Source of the DNA: an uncultured Actinomycetes bacterium
Lineage (GTDB): Bacteria > Actinomycetota > Actinomycetes > Nanopelagicales > Nanopelagicaceae
Direction of reading: 5' to 3'
NCBI GenBank assembly: GCA_903842675.1
Contig: CAIMMQ010000027.1
Location: 1 to 52,595 of the forward strand
DNA: 52,595 nucleotides
Shown here: positions 20,327 through 34,025 of the stretch, piece after piece
How the letters are laid out: every line of letters starts with the position of its first letter
Numbering within the stretch: the first letter of the stretch is position 1
Position numbers and translations under genes: made by a program
Notes under the pieces: generated by a model
What the model was told of the DNA's origin: nothing
Databases searched by the model: none
What the model saw: the letters and a program-made list of their open reading frames with translations, nothing else

Positions 20327-21487
20327 CTAATTAACTTTTTGGGCCAGGTCGTATAAGACTTTTGCAGTATCAACCTCTGGATCATTTCCAGTTGGGTTAT
20401 CAGAAAGTTTTACAATCACAGTTCGGGTTTTTGGATCAGTAAATATCCATTGTCCGTGCAAGCCCATTGCAGTGGTTATTCCCGGGAATGGATGCCAGGT
20501 TTGGGCGCCATATCCCCAATTATGATCAAGTGTTGTAACTGGAGTTGTCATGCGCTTTAACCAATCCGCATTGATAATTTGATTCGATCCGGCGTAGCCA
20601 CCGTTTATAAGTGCCAGACCTACTCGCGCATAATCTCGTGCGGCTGCGTTAAAGCAACAGAATGTTTTCTCTTGACCACCAATGTGATCAACGTTCCAAG
20701 TTGCTGGGTATTGCGCACCGATTGGTTGCCAGACGTGCTTGCTGAAGTAGTTAGAAACATTATCGCCCGTTACATTCTTAATTATCATTCCGAGAAGTTG
20801 GGTATCAACGCTCATATATTCAGATTTACTGCCAGGCTCAAATGCCATCTTTCGATTGTGTTTAATAAACCAGTTCATGTCGGTGGTCGCATACATTTGG
20901 GCAATCGCAACACCCCAACCTTGTGGTCCGGTTGGATAGTTGTCCGAAACACCAACACCAGCCTGCATATCGAGCAGCGTTTGAATTGTTACCTGGTCAA
21001 AGGATGTACCAGTTTTAAATTGCGGAAAATACTTAACAAAAGTATCTCCTTCTGAAATTTTCCCAGCGGCAACTAATTGTCCTATAACGATAGAAGTCAT
21101 TGTTTTAGCGACCGAGTAAGAGGGGAGCCTAGTTGCAGGCGTCATACCTTTCTTGTAGTACTCGTATGTGATTACGCCATTGCGAATTAAAATAAAAGCG
21201 TTGGTATGCGACTTGTCCAAAAATTCCTGCCACTTAACGGTGCTGCCTTGCCAAGAAATTGTCTCTGGAATTTTTTCAGTACTAGTTGGCCAAACAATAG
21301 GTGTTGTGGCCGGTTGGATCGTATGCCAGGGCATCAAATCTGGAGTTTTAGATGCCGGCGCTAGTCCGAGTTTTATTGCCGCGATGGGATTTGGATAATG
21401 AATAAACCGAGTGAATCCCGTGAGGGCAACTGCTAGTGCGAGGAGAACAATTACGGTATTTCTAATTCCACGGAATAAATGTTTCAT
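20327..21487 (-). CDS. Serine hydrolase, beta-lactamase/class C family (6-aminohexanoate-dimer hydrolase-like), membrane anchored
   Basis: N-terminal TM; SxxK as YSVAKT; SEYMSVDTQLLG; HLFRG...GLHGQWIFTDP. Confidence 0.82.
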   Translation of the reverse strand: MKHLFRGIRNTVIVLLALAVALTGFTRFIHYPNPIAAIKLGLAPASKTPDLMPWHTIQPATTPIVWPTSTEKIPETISWQGSTVKWQEFLDKSHTNAFILIRNGVITYEYYKKGMTPATRLPSYSVAKTMTSIVIGQLVAAGKISEGDTFVKYFPQFKTGTSFDQVTIQTLLDMQAGVGVSDNYPTGPQGWGVAIAQMYATTDMNWFIKHNRKMAFEPGSKSEYMSVDTQLLGMIIKNVTGDNVSNYFSKHVWQPIGAQYPATWNVDHIGGQEKTFCCFNAAARDYARVGLALINGGYAGSNQIINADWLKRMTTPVTTLDHNWGYGAQTWHPFPGITTAMGLHGQWIFTDPKTRTVIVKLSDNPTGNDPEVDTAKVLYDLAQKVN

Positions 21488-21493
21488 GGGATA

Positions 21494-21499
21494 AGGGTA
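21494..21499 (-). promoter_or_regulatory. -10-like element of the minus-strand serine hydrolase gene
   Basis: TACCCT on the minus strand, 6 nt before ATG at 21487. Confidence 0.5.
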
Positions 21500-21507
21500 T
21501 GAGGCTC

Positions 21508-21513
21508 TAGGCT
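21508..21513 (+). promoter_or_regulatory. -10-like element of a candidate leaderless proA transcript
   Basis: TAGGCT, 6 nt before ATG 21520. Confidence 0.55.
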
Positions 21514-21519
21514 ATGTGT

Positions 21520-22788
21520 ATGGAAGCCACAGCGTTAATTGCTGAATTAGCAGATAAGGCGCGGCTGGCTGGGCGAACACTTATTGCGGCCACAAGTGCT
21601 GATCGCGTGAATGCACTTCTTCAAATAGCTGAGGAAATTTCTAGTTCGCAAGCAGAAATCCTCGCGGCTAATGCGAAAGATATGGCGCGCGCGGTTGAAG
21701 AGGCAATGGCAACTTCGATGCAAGATCGCCTCTTACTCACCCCCGAACGTGTGAGCGCAATTGCAGAGGGCGCACGTCAGGTTTCCAAGTTGGCTGATCC
21801 ACTCGGCAAGACGCTTCGAGAAAGCACGCTGCCTAACGGATTGCATTTAAAACAGATCACGGTTCCCTTTGGTGTTGTTGGAATGGTTTATGAAGCCCGG
21901 CCAAATGTCACAGTTGATGCCGCAGTAATTTTGTTGATGTCGGGAAATGCGGCACTCCTTCGTGGTTCTTCCAGTGCGGCCTCAAGTAACCAGGTGTTGG
22001 TAGATGTTATGCGTCGTGCGCTAGGTAAGACCAATATTTCACCGGATGTAATTCAACTAGTGCCTTCAAACGATCGAGCAACGGTGCAAGCGTTATTACA
22101 TGCGCGAGGAAAAGTAGACCTTGTTATCCCAAGAGGAAGCGCTGCGTTAATTCGCACGGTTGTTGATGACTCAACAGTTCCAACAATTGAAACTGGCGCC
22201 GGTGTTTGTCACGTTTATGTTGATGAGAAAGCTGATTTGGCTAAAGCGTTGCCAATCTTGATAAATTCCAAAACTCATCGACCAAGTGTCTGTAACGCCG
22301 CTGAAACTCTTTTGGTACATGCCAGCGTCGCAGAAGAATTTTTACCGGTCGCTCTCACCGCACTCGCGCAGGCTGGTGTAAAACTAAATGTTGATGATCA
22401 AACTTCCAAGATTGCGACAGGTTTGGGCATAAGTGTTTCAAAGGCCACCGAGGAGAATTGGTCCACGGAATACAACGCACTTGAAATGAATGTTGCGGTT
22501 GTCCCTAACTTATTAGCGGCGGCCGATCACATTGCAAAATACGGCACCAAGCACACCGAGGCTATCGTCACGGAATCGCAAGAGAGCGCCGCGAAATTCA
22601 TCGCACTCTCCGATTGCGCTGCAGTCATGGTCAATGCTTCGACCCGCTTTACTGATGGTGAGCAGATGGGATTCGGAGCCGAAATCGGAATCTCAAATCA
22701 AAAACTTCATGCCCGCGGTCCGATGGGCCTTGAACAGATGACGACAACCACTTGGATTGTTAAAGGTTCTGGCCAGATTCGCGCTTAA
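21520..22788 (+). CDS. proA: Gamma-glutamyl phosphate reductase (likely start ATG 21520 rather than 21514)
   Basis: VVGMVYEARPNVTVDAA; SVCNAAETLLVH; ORF start at 21514 directly abuts TAGGCT. Confidence 0.95.
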   Translation: MEATALIAELADKARLAGRTLIAATSADRVNALLQIAEEISSSQAEILAANAKDMARAVEEAMATSMQDRLLLTPERVSAIAEGARQVSKLADPLGKTLRESTLPNGLHLKQITVPFGVVGMVYEARPNVTVDAAVILLMSGNAALLRGSSSAASSNQVLVDVMRRALGKTNISPDVIQLVPSNDRATVQALLHARGKVDLVIPRGSAALIRTVVDDSTVPTIETGAGVCHVYVDEKADLAKALPILINSKTHRPSVCNAAETLLVHASVAEEFLPVALTALAQAGVKLNVDDQTSKIATGLGISVSKATEENWSTEYNALEMNVAVVPNLLAAADHIAKYGTKHTEAIVTESQESAAKFIALSDCAAVMVNASTRFTDGEQMGFGAEIGISNQKLHARGPMGLEQMTTTTWIVKGSGQIRA

Positions 22789-22819
22789 TCACGATTTATT
22801 GTTGTAGTAGGCCGCACGA

Positions 22820-22825
22820 TAAGAT
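22820..22825 (+). promoter_or_regulatory. -10-like element of a candidate leaderless gatC transcript
   Basis: TAAGAT, 6 nt before ATG 22832. Confidence 0.55.
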
Positions 22826-22831
22826 TGCCGC

Positions 22832-23131
22832 ATGGCCGCCATTTCCCGCGATGATGTCGCACATTTAGCACGTCTCGCTCGAATAGAGATGAGCGCCGAA
22901 GAACTAGATCACATGGCCTCAGAACTCGATGTAATTCTTGGTGCAGTTGCCCGCGTCCAGGAAGTTGCCGGACAAGATGTGCCACCTACTTCGCATCCGT
23001 TACCAATGACAAATATTTTTCGCGCCGATGTTGTTAAGCCGAGTTTAACTAACGAGGAAGCTCTTTCTGGAGCGCCAGCAAAAGTAGAAGAGCGCTTCAA
23101 AGTGCCACAAATTTTAGGCGAAGCAGAATGA
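22832..23131 (+). CDS. gatC: Aspartyl/glutamyl-tRNA amidotransferase subunit C
   Basis: [17 protein letters not shown]; precedes gatA with ATGA overlap. Confidence 0.95.
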   Translation: MAAISRDDVAHLARLARIEMSAEELDHMASELDVILGAVARVQEVAGQDVPPTSHPLPMTNIFRADVVKPSLTNEEALSGAPAKVEERFKVPQILGEAE

Positions 23132-24627
23132 GTTCAATTCGCTTAAGCGCAGCCGAACTGGGCGCAGCGCTGGCTAAAGGTGAAATAACTTCTGTTGAGT
23201 TAACCAATCAGCACTTTGATCGAATTGCTGAAGTAGATACTTCAGTACATGCATTTCTACATTTAGATAAAGAAGGCGCACTTGCGCAAGCAAATTCGGT
23301 TGATGCAAAGCGTGCCGCCGGTGAAAAACTAGGGCCAATTGCTGGTGTACCGCTTGCCCTGAAAGATGTTTTAACGCAAAAAGGAATTCCAACAACCTGT
23401 GGTTCCAAGATGCTCGAAGGTTGGCGACCTCCGTATGACTCAGGCGTTGTAACAAAATTAAAAGATGCCGGTGTAGTAATTCTCGGTAAGACAAATATGG
23501 ATGAATTTGCGATGGGTTCTTCTACCGAAAACTCGGCCTACGGACCAACACATAACCCATGGGACTTAACAAGAATCCCTGGTGGTTCTGGTGGCGGATC
23601 ATCCGCATCACTTGCAGCATTTGAAGCACCACTTGCAATCGGAACAGATACTGGTGGATCAATCAGACAACCAGCAGCTGTTACTGGAACTGTTGGAGTG
23701 AAGCCAACTTACGGCGGGGTTTCACGTTATGGGTTAGTTGCGTTCTCTTCAAGTCTTGATCAAGCCGGTCCTTGCGCTCGTACTGTTTTAGATACTGCGC
23801 TCTTGCACGAAGCAATTGCCGGACATGATCCACGCGATTCAACAAGTATAAATTCACCAGTTCCACAAGTAGTTGCCGCGGCAAAACGCCTTGATGTTAA
23901 AGGAATGAAGATCGGTGTTGTCAAAGAGATTTCTGGCGAAGGCTTTCAAGCCGGTGTTCGCACTCGTTTTGAAGAATCACTCCAACTTCTAGTTGAAGCT
24001 GGCGCAGAAATTGTTGAAGTTAGTTGCCCGAACTTTGATTATGCCTTGGCTGCTTATTATTTGATTGCACCATCTGAAGCATCATCTAACTTGGCCCGCT
24101 TTGACTCGATGCGTTATGGAATTCGCGTTGGCGATGATGGCAACCGCGGTGCCGAAGAAGTTATGAATTTAACAAGACAGGTTGGCTTTGGCCGCGAAGT
24201 AAAGCGCCGAATTATCCTGGGAACTTATGCACTTTCATCTGGTTATTACGATGCTTATTACGGTTCGGCTCAAAAAGTTCGTACCTTAATTAAGCGCGAC
24301 TTTGAAGCCGCATTTACCAAGGCGGATGTATTGGTTTCACCTACTGCACCAACAACCGCATTCAAGATTGGCGAGAAGAGTGATGATCCACTTGCAATGT
24401 ACCTAAATGACATTGCAACTATCCCGGTAAATATGGCTGGCATCGGCGGAATGAGTCTGCCTTGCGGGTTAGCTCCGGAAGATGGGCTACCTGTTGGATT
24501 CCAAATCATGTCTCCAGTAATGCAAGATGACTTGATGTATCGCGTTGGCGGAACTTTGGAAGCAGCGCTGAATTCTAAATGGGGTCACACTTTGATCTCG
24601 CAGATCCCAGATTTGCAGGTGCGCTAG
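23128..24627 (+). CDS. gatA: Aspartyl/glutamyl-tRNA amidotransferase subunit A
   Basis: Amidase signature [32 protein letters not shown]. Confidence 0.97.
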   Translation: MSSIRLSAAELGAALAKGEITSVELTNQHFDRIAEVDTSVHAFLHLDKEGALAQANSVDAKRAAGEKLGPIAGVPLALKDVLTQKGIPTTCGSKMLEGWRPPYDSGVVTKLKDAGVVILGKTNMDEFAMGSSTENSAYGPTHNPWDLTRIPGGSGGGSSASLAAFEAPLAIGTDTGGSIRQPAAVTGTVGVKPTYGGVSRYGLVAFSSSLDQAGPCARTVLDTALLHEAIAGHDPRDSTSINSPVPQVVAAAKRLDVKGMKIGVVKEISGEGFQAGVRTRFEESLQLLVEAGAEIVEVSCPNFDYALAAYYLIAPSEASSNLARFDSMRYGIRVGDDGNRGAEEVMNLTRQVGFGREVKRRIILGTYALSSGYYDAYYGSAQKVRTLIKRDFEAAFTKADVLVSPTAPTTAFKIGEKSDDPLAMYLNDIATIPVNMAGIGGMSLPCGLAPEDGLPVGFQIMSPVMQDDLMYRVGGTLEAALNSKWGHTLISQIPDLQVR

Positions 24628-26126
24628 TGGCACTTAACTTTGCACAGGCAATGGAGAAGTACGAACCAACTCTCGGCCTTGAAGTACACGTCGAATTAAA
24701 TACAAATTCCAAAATGTTCTGTAGTTGTGCAACCGAATTTGGTGGCAGTCCAAATACGCAAACCTGCCCAGTTTGTTTAGGTTTACCTGGCGCACTTCCG
24801 GTTGTAAATGCCAAGGCAATCGAAAGCACCATCTTGATCGGCCTCGCGTTGAATTGCTCTATCGCTCCTTATAGTCGCTTTGCACGCAAGAATTATTTCT
24901 ATCCCGACATGCCAAAGAACTTCCAGACATCTCAATATGACGAACCAATCTGCGTCAATGGCTATTTAGATGTCGAGATCGATACCGATGAGGGCCCAGC
25001 TAAATTCCGAATTGAAATTGAACGTGTTCATATGGAAGAGGACACCGGTAAATCACTACACGTTGGTGGCTCGACGGGACGAATCCATGGCGCCGAATAT
25101 TCGTTACTTGATTACAACCGTGCTGGTATTCCACTTGTAGAAATTGTTACCAAAATCGTTCCCGGAACCGGGAAGTATGCGCCACAAGTTGCGCGCGCTT
25201 ATGTGACTGAACTGCGTGACATCCTCCGCTCACTTGGAGTTTCTGATGTGAAGATGGAGCAGGGTTCACTTCGTTGTGACGCCAACGTTTCACTCGCACC
25301 AATGGGAAGCGGCAAACTTGGAACCCGAAGTGAAACCAAGAATGTGAACTCACTTCGCTCGGTTGAACGTGCACTATTTGGTGAGATCGAACGTCAAGCA
25401 AATCGGTTAGAAAGCGGCGAGCGAGTAGTACAAGAGACCAGGCACTTCCTTGAAGACACCGGGTTAACTCGTCCTGGCCGTTCTAAAGAACAAGCCGAGG
25501 ATTATCGTTATTTCCCAGAGCCAGATTTGGTTCCTGTTACTCCAGATGCCAAGTGGATTGAGGAACTACGGACAAAACTTCCAGAGAAACCATCTACTCG
25601 TCGCAAACGTTTGCAGACCGAGTGGAACGTTCCGGACAAAGAGATGACCGCACTTATAAATGCCGAATTATTGGATGTCGTTGAAGAAACTATTGCACTG
25701 GGCGCCGAGCCAACAAGGGCTCGCACCTGGTGGCTAGGTGAAATTTCTAGGCTCGCCAATGAGAAGGAAGTTGAACCAACTTCACTAATTAGTTCAGCAA
25801 ACCTTGCAGAAATTATTGCGTTGATCGCTAGCGGTGAGCTCACTGACAAACTTGCTCGTCAAGTTGTCGAAGGGGTTATTAACGGTGAAGGTTCGCCAGC
25901 AGATGTAATTGCAAAGCGTGGGCTAAAAGTTGTTTCTGATGACTCTGCGCTTATGGTTGCGATTGAAGCTGCTATTGCAGCACAGCCTGATACCGCAGAG
26001 CGGATTCGGGGCGGAAATATTCCAGCAGCCGGCGCACTTATTGGCGCGGTAATGAAGGCAACCGGGGGAGCAGCAGACGCGGCTAAGGTTCGTGAACTAT
26101 TGTTAAAGCACTTAGGTCAGGCTTAA
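24627..26126 (+). CDS. gatB: Aspartyl/glutamyl-tRNA amidotransferase subunit B (start GTG 24627 overlapping gatA stop, or ATG 24651)
   Basis: [42 protein letters not shown]. Confidence 0.95.
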   Translation: MALNFAQAMEKYEPTLGLEVHVELNTNSKMFCSCATEFGGSPNTQTCPVCLGLPGALPVVNAKAIESTILIGLALNCSIAPYSRFARKNYFYPDMPKNFQTSQYDEPICVNGYLDVEIDTDEGPAKFRIEIERVHMEEDTGKSLHVGGSTGRIHGAEYSLLDYNRAGIPLVEIVTKIVPGTGKYAPQVARAYVTELRDILRSLGVSDVKMEQGSLRCDANVSLAPMGSGKLGTRSETKNVNSLRSVERALFGEIERQANRLESGERVVQETRHFLEDTGLTRPGRSKEQAEDYRYFPEPDLVPVTPDAKWIEELRTKLPEKPSTRRKRLQTEWNVPDKEMTALINAELLDVVEETIALGAEPTRARTWWLGEISRLANEKEVEPTSLISSANLAEIIALIASGELTDKLARQVVEGVINGEGSPADVIAKRGLKVVSDDSALMVAIEAAIAAQPDTAERIRGGNIPAAGALIGAVMKATGGAADAAKVRELLLKHLGQA

Positions 26127-26137
26127 AGGGGAACAAA

Positions 26138-27814
26138 TTGAGCAACAACATGAAGCCACGTTCTGGATTAGTAACTGATGGCATGGAGCGGGCGCCAGCG
26201 CGCGGAATGTTGCGTGCAGTTGGAATGGGTGATGAAGATTTCGCGAAACCACAAATCGGTATTGCATCTTCGTGGAATGAAATTACACCTTGCAACCTCT
26301 CACTTGATCGTCTGGCAAAAGCTTCTAAAAAAGGCGTAATCGCTGCTGGCGGTTTCCCTATGCAATTTGGAACGATCTCGGTCTCTGACGGAATTTCTAT
26401 GGGCCACGAAGGTATGCACTTCTCGCTGGTATCTCGTGAAGTTATTGCCGACTCAGTTGAAACTGTTATGCAAGCTGAACGTCTAGATGGAATGGTTACC
26501 TTCGCTGGTTGCGATAAATCACTTCCAGGAATGATGATGGCAGCAGCCAGAATTGATGTGGCGTCAGTATTTGTTTATGCAGGTACAACACTTGCCGGCC
26601 AGGTCGATGGCAAAGATGTAACCATCATTGATGCATTTGAAGCCGTTGGTGCTTGTGCACGTGGATTAATATCCCAAGAGCAAGTTGATAAAATTGAACG
26701 CGCAATCTGTCCCGGCGAAGGTGCTTGCGGCGGAATGTATACCGCTAACACAATGGCAGCCGTTGGCGAAGCGATCGGACTTTCACTTCCAGGATCTGCT
26801 TCACCACCATCTGTGGACCGCCGTCGTGATGACTATGCAATTGCTGCTGGCGCAGCAGTTGTTGAATTAATTCGCAAGGGAATTACAACCCGTCAGATTC
26901 TTACAAAGAAGGCCTTTGAAAATGCCATCACGGTTGTTATGGCACTTGGTGGATCGACCAATGCTGTTCTTCATTTACTTGCGATTGCAAATGAGGCTGA
27001 AGTTGATTTAACTCTAGAAGATTTCCATCGCATTGGTTCCAAAGTTCCACTTCTTGGCGACCTAAAGCCATTTGGAAAATATGTAATGACTGATATCGAT
27101 CGCGTTGGTGGAATTCCAGTTGTGCTTCGCGCACTTCTTGACGCTGGCTTATTGCATGGTGACTGCCTTACTGTAACTGGCAAAACAATGGCGGAGAACT
27201 TGGCTGACATCACCCCGCTTGATCCAGATGGCGATGTTCTGCACGCGATTACCAATCCACTTTCACTTGGCGGTGGAATCACAATTCTTGCTGGTTCACT
27301 TGCGCCAGAAGGTGCAGTTTGTAAAACTGCCGGAATTGAAGTCGAGAATTTTGAAGGACCGGCCCGAGTATTCGAGCGGGAACAATCCGCGATGGAAGCG
27401 TTGGAAAACGGAACCATCAAAGCTGGCGATGTTGTTGTGATTCGCTATGAAGGTCCAAAGGGTGGCCCTGGAATGCGCGAAATGTTGATGATCACTGGTG
27501 CAATTAAAGGTGCTGGTCTTGGTAAATCAACTTTGCTCCTGACCGATGGAAGATTTAGTGGTGGTAGTACTGGACTTTGCGTTGGCCATGTTGCGCCAGA
27601 GGCCGTTGATGGCGGACCGATTGCATTCATCAAAGACGGCGATCTAATTCGAATCGATGTTAAGAGCAGAACTTTGGATTTACTTGTTTCAGAAGATGTA
27701 CTTACAGAGCGACGTAAGAACTTCGCGCCGATCCCACACAAATATAAGCGCGGGGTTTTGGCGAAGTATTCCAAGGTCGTAGGTTCAGCCTCGAAGGGCG
27801 CGGTCTGCGGGTAG
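26138..27814 (+). CDS. ilvD: Dihydroxy-acid dehydratase (TTG start)
   Basis: [52 protein letters not shown]. Confidence 0.96.
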   Translation: MSNNMKPRSGLVTDGMERAPARGMLRAVGMGDEDFAKPQIGIASSWNEITPCNLSLDRLAKASKKGVIAAGGFPMQFGTISVSDGISMGHEGMHFSLVSREVIADSVETVMQAERLDGMVTFAGCDKSLPGMMMAAARIDVASVFVYAGTTLAGQVDGKDVTIIDAFEAVGACARGLISQEQVDKIERAICPGEGACGGMYTANTMAAVGEAIGLSLPGSASPPSVDRRRDDYAIAAGAAVVELIRKGITTRQILTKKAFENAITVVMALGGSTNAVLHLLAIANEAEVDLTLEDFHRIGSKVPLLGDLKPFGKYVMTDIDRVGGIPVVLRALLDAGLLHGDCLTVTGKTMAENLADITPLDPDGDVLHAITNPLSLGGGITILAGSLAPEGAVCKTAGIEVENFEGPARVFEREQSAMEALENGTIKAGDVVVIRYEGPKGGPGMREMLMITGAIKGAGLGKSTLLLTDGRFSGGSTGLCVGHVAPEAVDGGPIAFIKDGDLIRIDVKSRTLDLLVSEDVLTERRKNFAPIPHKYKRGVLAKYSKVVGSASKGAVCG

Positions 27815-27881
27815 GTTTCAAATATTGAGATCTACATCTCAGGGGTTGACTAGCCGCCTGCCTTTGTTGGAGAATTAAGCC

Positions 27882-27917
27882 ATGTCAAAGACAGCTCTTG
27901 TGGTGGTGATTAAGTAG
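27882..27917 (+). CDS. Leader peptide MSKTALVVVIK of a branched-chain amino acid attenuator
   Basis: ATG TCA AAG ACA GCT CTT GTG GTG GTG ATT AAG TAG, preceded by GGAG; contains Leu-Val-Val-Val-Ile and lies upstream of a terminator and ilvB. Confidence 0.8.
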   Translation: MSKTALVVVIK

Positions 27918-27945
27918 CGCGTGATCTAGCAGTTCGATCTCGCGC
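27917..27945 (+). promoter_or_regulatory. Attenuator hairpin following the leader peptide stop
   Basis: GCGCGTGATC (27917-27926) / GATCTCGCGC (27936-27945), 9 of 10 paired. Confidence 0.7.
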
Positions 27946-27946
27946 A

Positions 27947-27975
27947 CCCTCAGTTGATCTGGGGGATTTTTTATT
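27947..27975 (+). terminator. Attenuator terminator upstream of ilvB
   Basis: CCCTCAG-ttgat-CTGGGGG (27947-27965), then ATTTTTTATTT. Confidence 0.82.
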
Positions 27976-28031
27976 TCAGGAGAATATTTAACAGTCGGCA
28001 AATAGAAGAGACTAGAAGGAAGGAGTAGGAA

Positions 28032-29771
28032 ATGAGTAAGAAGATGAATGGAGCTAGTTCACTCGTCGCAGCCCTTGAATCAGCTGGCGTTGATGTCATG
28101 TTTGGAATTCCTGGTGGTGCAATTCTTCCAGCCTACGATCCGATCTTCGATAGCAAAATTCGCCACATCCTGGTCCGCCACGAACAAGGCGCAGGTCATG
28201 CTGCAACTGGTTATGCCCAAGTTACTGGCCGAGTTGGTGTTTGTATCGCTACCTCTGGACCTGGCGCAACGAACCTTGTTACACCACTTGCTGATGCTGC
28301 AATGGATTCTGTTCCACTCGTAGCAATCACTGGTCAAGTTCCATCAGCTGCAATCGGAACCGATGCCTTCCAAGAGGCTGACATTCGCGGAATCACTATG
28401 CCATTCACAAAGCACAATTATTTAATAACTGATCCGGCAGAAATCCCACGTGCAATTGCTGAAGCATTTTATATTGCAAGTTCTGGCCGTCCTGGTCCAG
28501 TTCTTGTTGATATTGCAAAAGATGCGCTTCAGAAAGATACAGTTTTCGATTGGCCAACATCGGTTTCACTTCCTGGTTACCACCCACAAGCGAAACCAGA
28601 GAGTTCTGCAATCCGCGATGCTGCTGCGCTGATTACCCAATCTTCCAAGCCGGTCTTCTATGTTGGTGGCGGAGTAATCAAAGCCAATGCCGCACGCGAA
28701 CTAATGCAACTTGCCGAATTACTCGGCGCACCAGTTGTTACAACTCTTATGGCACGAGGCGCCTTCCCTGATAGTCATGACTTGCACCTTGGTATGCCAG
28801 GAATGCACGGAACTGTCGCCGCTGTTACCGCACTTCAAAAATCTGATTTGCTCATTACTCTTGGCGCTCGCTTTGATGACCGTGTTACTGGAAAGCTTTC
28901 AACATTTGCGGTTAATGCCAAAGTTATTCATGCCGATATCGATCCTGCTGAAATTGGAAAGAACCGTTATGCAGATGTACCAATTGTTGGGGATTTGAAG
29001 CAAACAATTGCTGCTTTGATTCCAGAGTTAAAGGCTGCGCTTGCAAAAAATAAACCAGATTTGACTGAATGGTGGCGCCAGATGGCTTCACTGCGCAGCA
29101 CTTATCCATTGGGATATAACAAGCCAGAAGATGGATCGTTGTCACCACAATTTGTAATTGAGCGCCTTGGAAAAATATCTGGCCCAGATGCAATCTTTGC
29201 TGCTGGCGTTGGGCAACATCAAATGTGGGCAGCCCAATTTGTTTCCTATGAAAAGCCACGTACTTGGTTGAACTCTGGTGGTCTTGGAACTATGGGTTAT
29301 GCAGTTCCTGCTGCGATGGGCGCCAAGGTTGGTGCGCCTGACACGACAGTGTGGGCGATCGATGGCGATGGCTGTTTCCAAATGACAAACCAAGAGTTAA
29401 CTACTTGTGCGCTGAACAATATTCCAATAAAAGTTGCCATTATTAATAATGAATCTCTCGGCATGGTTCGCCAATGGCAGACCTTGTTCTACGAAGGCCG
29501 CTATTCAAATACCAGCCTGGATTCAAAGCGAGTTCCTAACTTCCCAATGCTTGCTGAGGCCATGGGTTGCATTGGTTTAAGTTGTGAGCGTCCAGAAGAT
29601 GTAGATGCAACAATTGAAAAAGCCATGGCGATTAATAATCAACCAGTAGTTGTTGATTTCCGCGTGCACCGCGATGCAATGGTTTGGCCGATGGTTGCTG
29701 CCGGAACATCAAATGATGAAATTATGATTGCGCGTGATCTCGCGCCTGACTGGGATTCACAGGAGCTCTGA
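28032..29771 (+). CDS. ilvB: Acetolactate synthase large subunit
   Basis: [35 protein letters not shown] motif [17 protein letters not shown]. Confidence 0.97.
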   Translation: MSKKMNGASSLVAALESAGVDVMFGIPGGAILPAYDPIFDSKIRHILVRHEQGAGHAATGYAQVTGRVGVCIATSGPGATNLVTPLADAAMDSVPLVAITGQVPSAAIGTDAFQEADIRGITMPFTKHNYLITDPAEIPRAIAEAFYIASSGRPGPVLVDIAKDALQKDTVFDWPTSVSLPGYHPQAKPESSAIRDAAALITQSSKPVFYVGGGVIKANAARELMQLAELLGAPVVTTLMARGAFPDSHDLHLGMPGMHGTVAAVTALQKSDLLITLGARFDDRVTGKLSTFAVNAKVIHADIDPAEIGKNRYADVPIVGDLKQTIAALIPELKAALAKNKPDLTEWWRQMASLRSTYPLGYNKPEDGSLSPQFVIERLGKISGPDAIFAAGVGQHQMWAAQFVSYEKPRTWLNSGGLGTMGYAVPAAMGAKVGAPDTTVWAIDGDGCFQMTNQELTTCALNNIPIKVAIINNESLGMVRQWQTLFYEGRYSNTSLDSKRVPNFPMLAEAMGCIGLSCERPEDVDATIEKAMAINNQPVVVDFRVHRDAMVWPMVAAGTSNDEIMIARDLAPDWDSQEL

Positions 29772-30328
29772 TGGCAACTCATACCCTTGCAGTTTTAGTT
29801 GAAAACTCACCTGGCGTACTTGCACGGGTTGCCGGACTTTTCTCGCGGCGTGCTTACAACATTGACTCTCTTGCAGTAGGTCCTACAGAGAATCCAAATA
29901 TTTCGCGTATGACTATTGTTCTAAATGTTGAAGGACATGCGCTAGAACAAGTTATTCGACAACTCGACAAGTTAGTCAACGTAATTCAGATTGCTGAAGT
30001 AATTCCAGATGAATCTGTTCAAGCAGAACTCCTTCTGGTAAAGGTCTCAGCAACTACTAGAAATCGCTTTGACGTCGATGCGGTTGTCGAAAAGTATGAT
30101 GCGAAGGTTGTGGACTCTGATGCGAGTTCGGTCACTATCGAGGCGACCGGAGAAGCCGCGAAGATTGCCGATTTGCTCTCAGACCTTGAACAATTTGGCA
30201 TCCGCGAACTAGTTCAATCAGGCTTGATCGCACTAGAGCGTGGCGGCACCTCACTTTCAGACCGTACCCTTAGCACCCAGGGAATCCCGATCGCTGATGG
30301 CGGCGTTCAAGCGGACTACCAGAATTAA
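29771..30328 (+). CDS. ilvN: Acetolactate synthase small (regulatory) subunit
   Basis: ACT domain: HTLAVLVENSPGVLARVAGLFSRRAYNIDSLAVGPTE. Confidence 0.96.
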   Translation: MATHTLAVLVENSPGVLARVAGLFSRRAYNIDSLAVGPTENPNISRMTIVLNVEGHALEQVIRQLDKLVNVIQIAEVIPDESVQAELLLVKVSATTRNRFDVDAVVEKYDAKVVDSDASSVTIEATGEAAKIADLLSDLEQFGIRELVQSGLIALERGGTSLSDRTLSTQGIPIADGGVQADYQN

Positions 30329-30341
30329 ATTTAATAAGTAA

Positions 30342-32987
<2,646 letters not shown>

Positions 32988-32988
<1 letters not shown>

Positions 32989-34025
32989 TGACAAAATTTA
33001 AGTTAGCCGTAATCGGTGGCGATGGAATCGGACCTGAAGTAGTTTCTGAAGGTCTTAAAGTTCTTGATGCCATAAGTGCAAAATACGGTTTAACTTTTGA
33101 GAAGAAAGATTACGAACTTGGCGCTAAATATTGGCACAAGACTGGTGAGACGCTGCCAGATTCTGTAATCGAAGAGCTAGCTAAAGCTGATGTGATTTTG
33201 CTTGGCGCGGTTGGCGATCCAACAGTTCCAAGTGGCGTCCTTGAGCGCGGATTACTTTTGAAGCTGCGTTTTGCTTTTGATCACTACATCAACTTACGTC
33301 CAGCAAAATTACACGCAGGTGTTACCTCGCCACTGGTTAACTCGCAATCAATTGATTTCATAGTCGTTCGCGAAGGAACTGAAGGCCCATACGTTGGTGC
33401 CGGTGGCGTACTTGCTTATGGAACTAAGGATGAGATCGCAACCGAAGAGAGCCTAAATACTCGCCGCGGTGCCGAGCGAGTTATTCGCGATGCCTTTGCC
33501 CGCGCCCAACTTCGCCCGCGCAAGAAATTAACTTTGGTGCACAAGAACAATGTATTGACTCGTGCCGGCGGACTTTGGACCCGAACATTTAACGAGGTCG
33601 CAAAAGAGTTTCCTGATATCACCACTGACTATTTGCATGTTGATGCAGCATCAATGTTCTTCGTAACTAACCCAGAAAGATTTGATGTTGTTGTTACCGA
33701 CAACTTATTCGGCGATATTCTTACCGATATTGCGGCCGCTATCTGTGGCGGAATTGGACTTGCTGCCTCTGGAAATATAAATCCAACTGGTGCATTTCCT
33801 TCAATGTTTGAACCTGTACACGGTTCTGCGCCAGATATCGCAGGCAAGGGTTTGGCTGATCCAACTGCAACGGTTATGTCAGTTGCAATGATGCTTGCTC
33901 ATTTAGGTTTGAAGGATGCTGCCGCAGATGTAGAGCGCGCAGTTGCGGCAGATTTATTGAAGCGCGGAACATCTAAGCGCAGCACCTCTGAAGTCGGAGA
34001 TGCACTAGCTGCAGGTGTCGCATGA
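32988..34025 (+). CDS. leuB: 3-isopropylmalate dehydrogenase
   Basis: [44 protein letters not shown]. Confidence 0.94.

Noticed and set aside
27828-27841. Small inverted repeat GAGAT-ctac-ATCTC after ilvD as a terminator
   Set aside because: Only 5 bp and no T-run follows; not supportable as a terminator.
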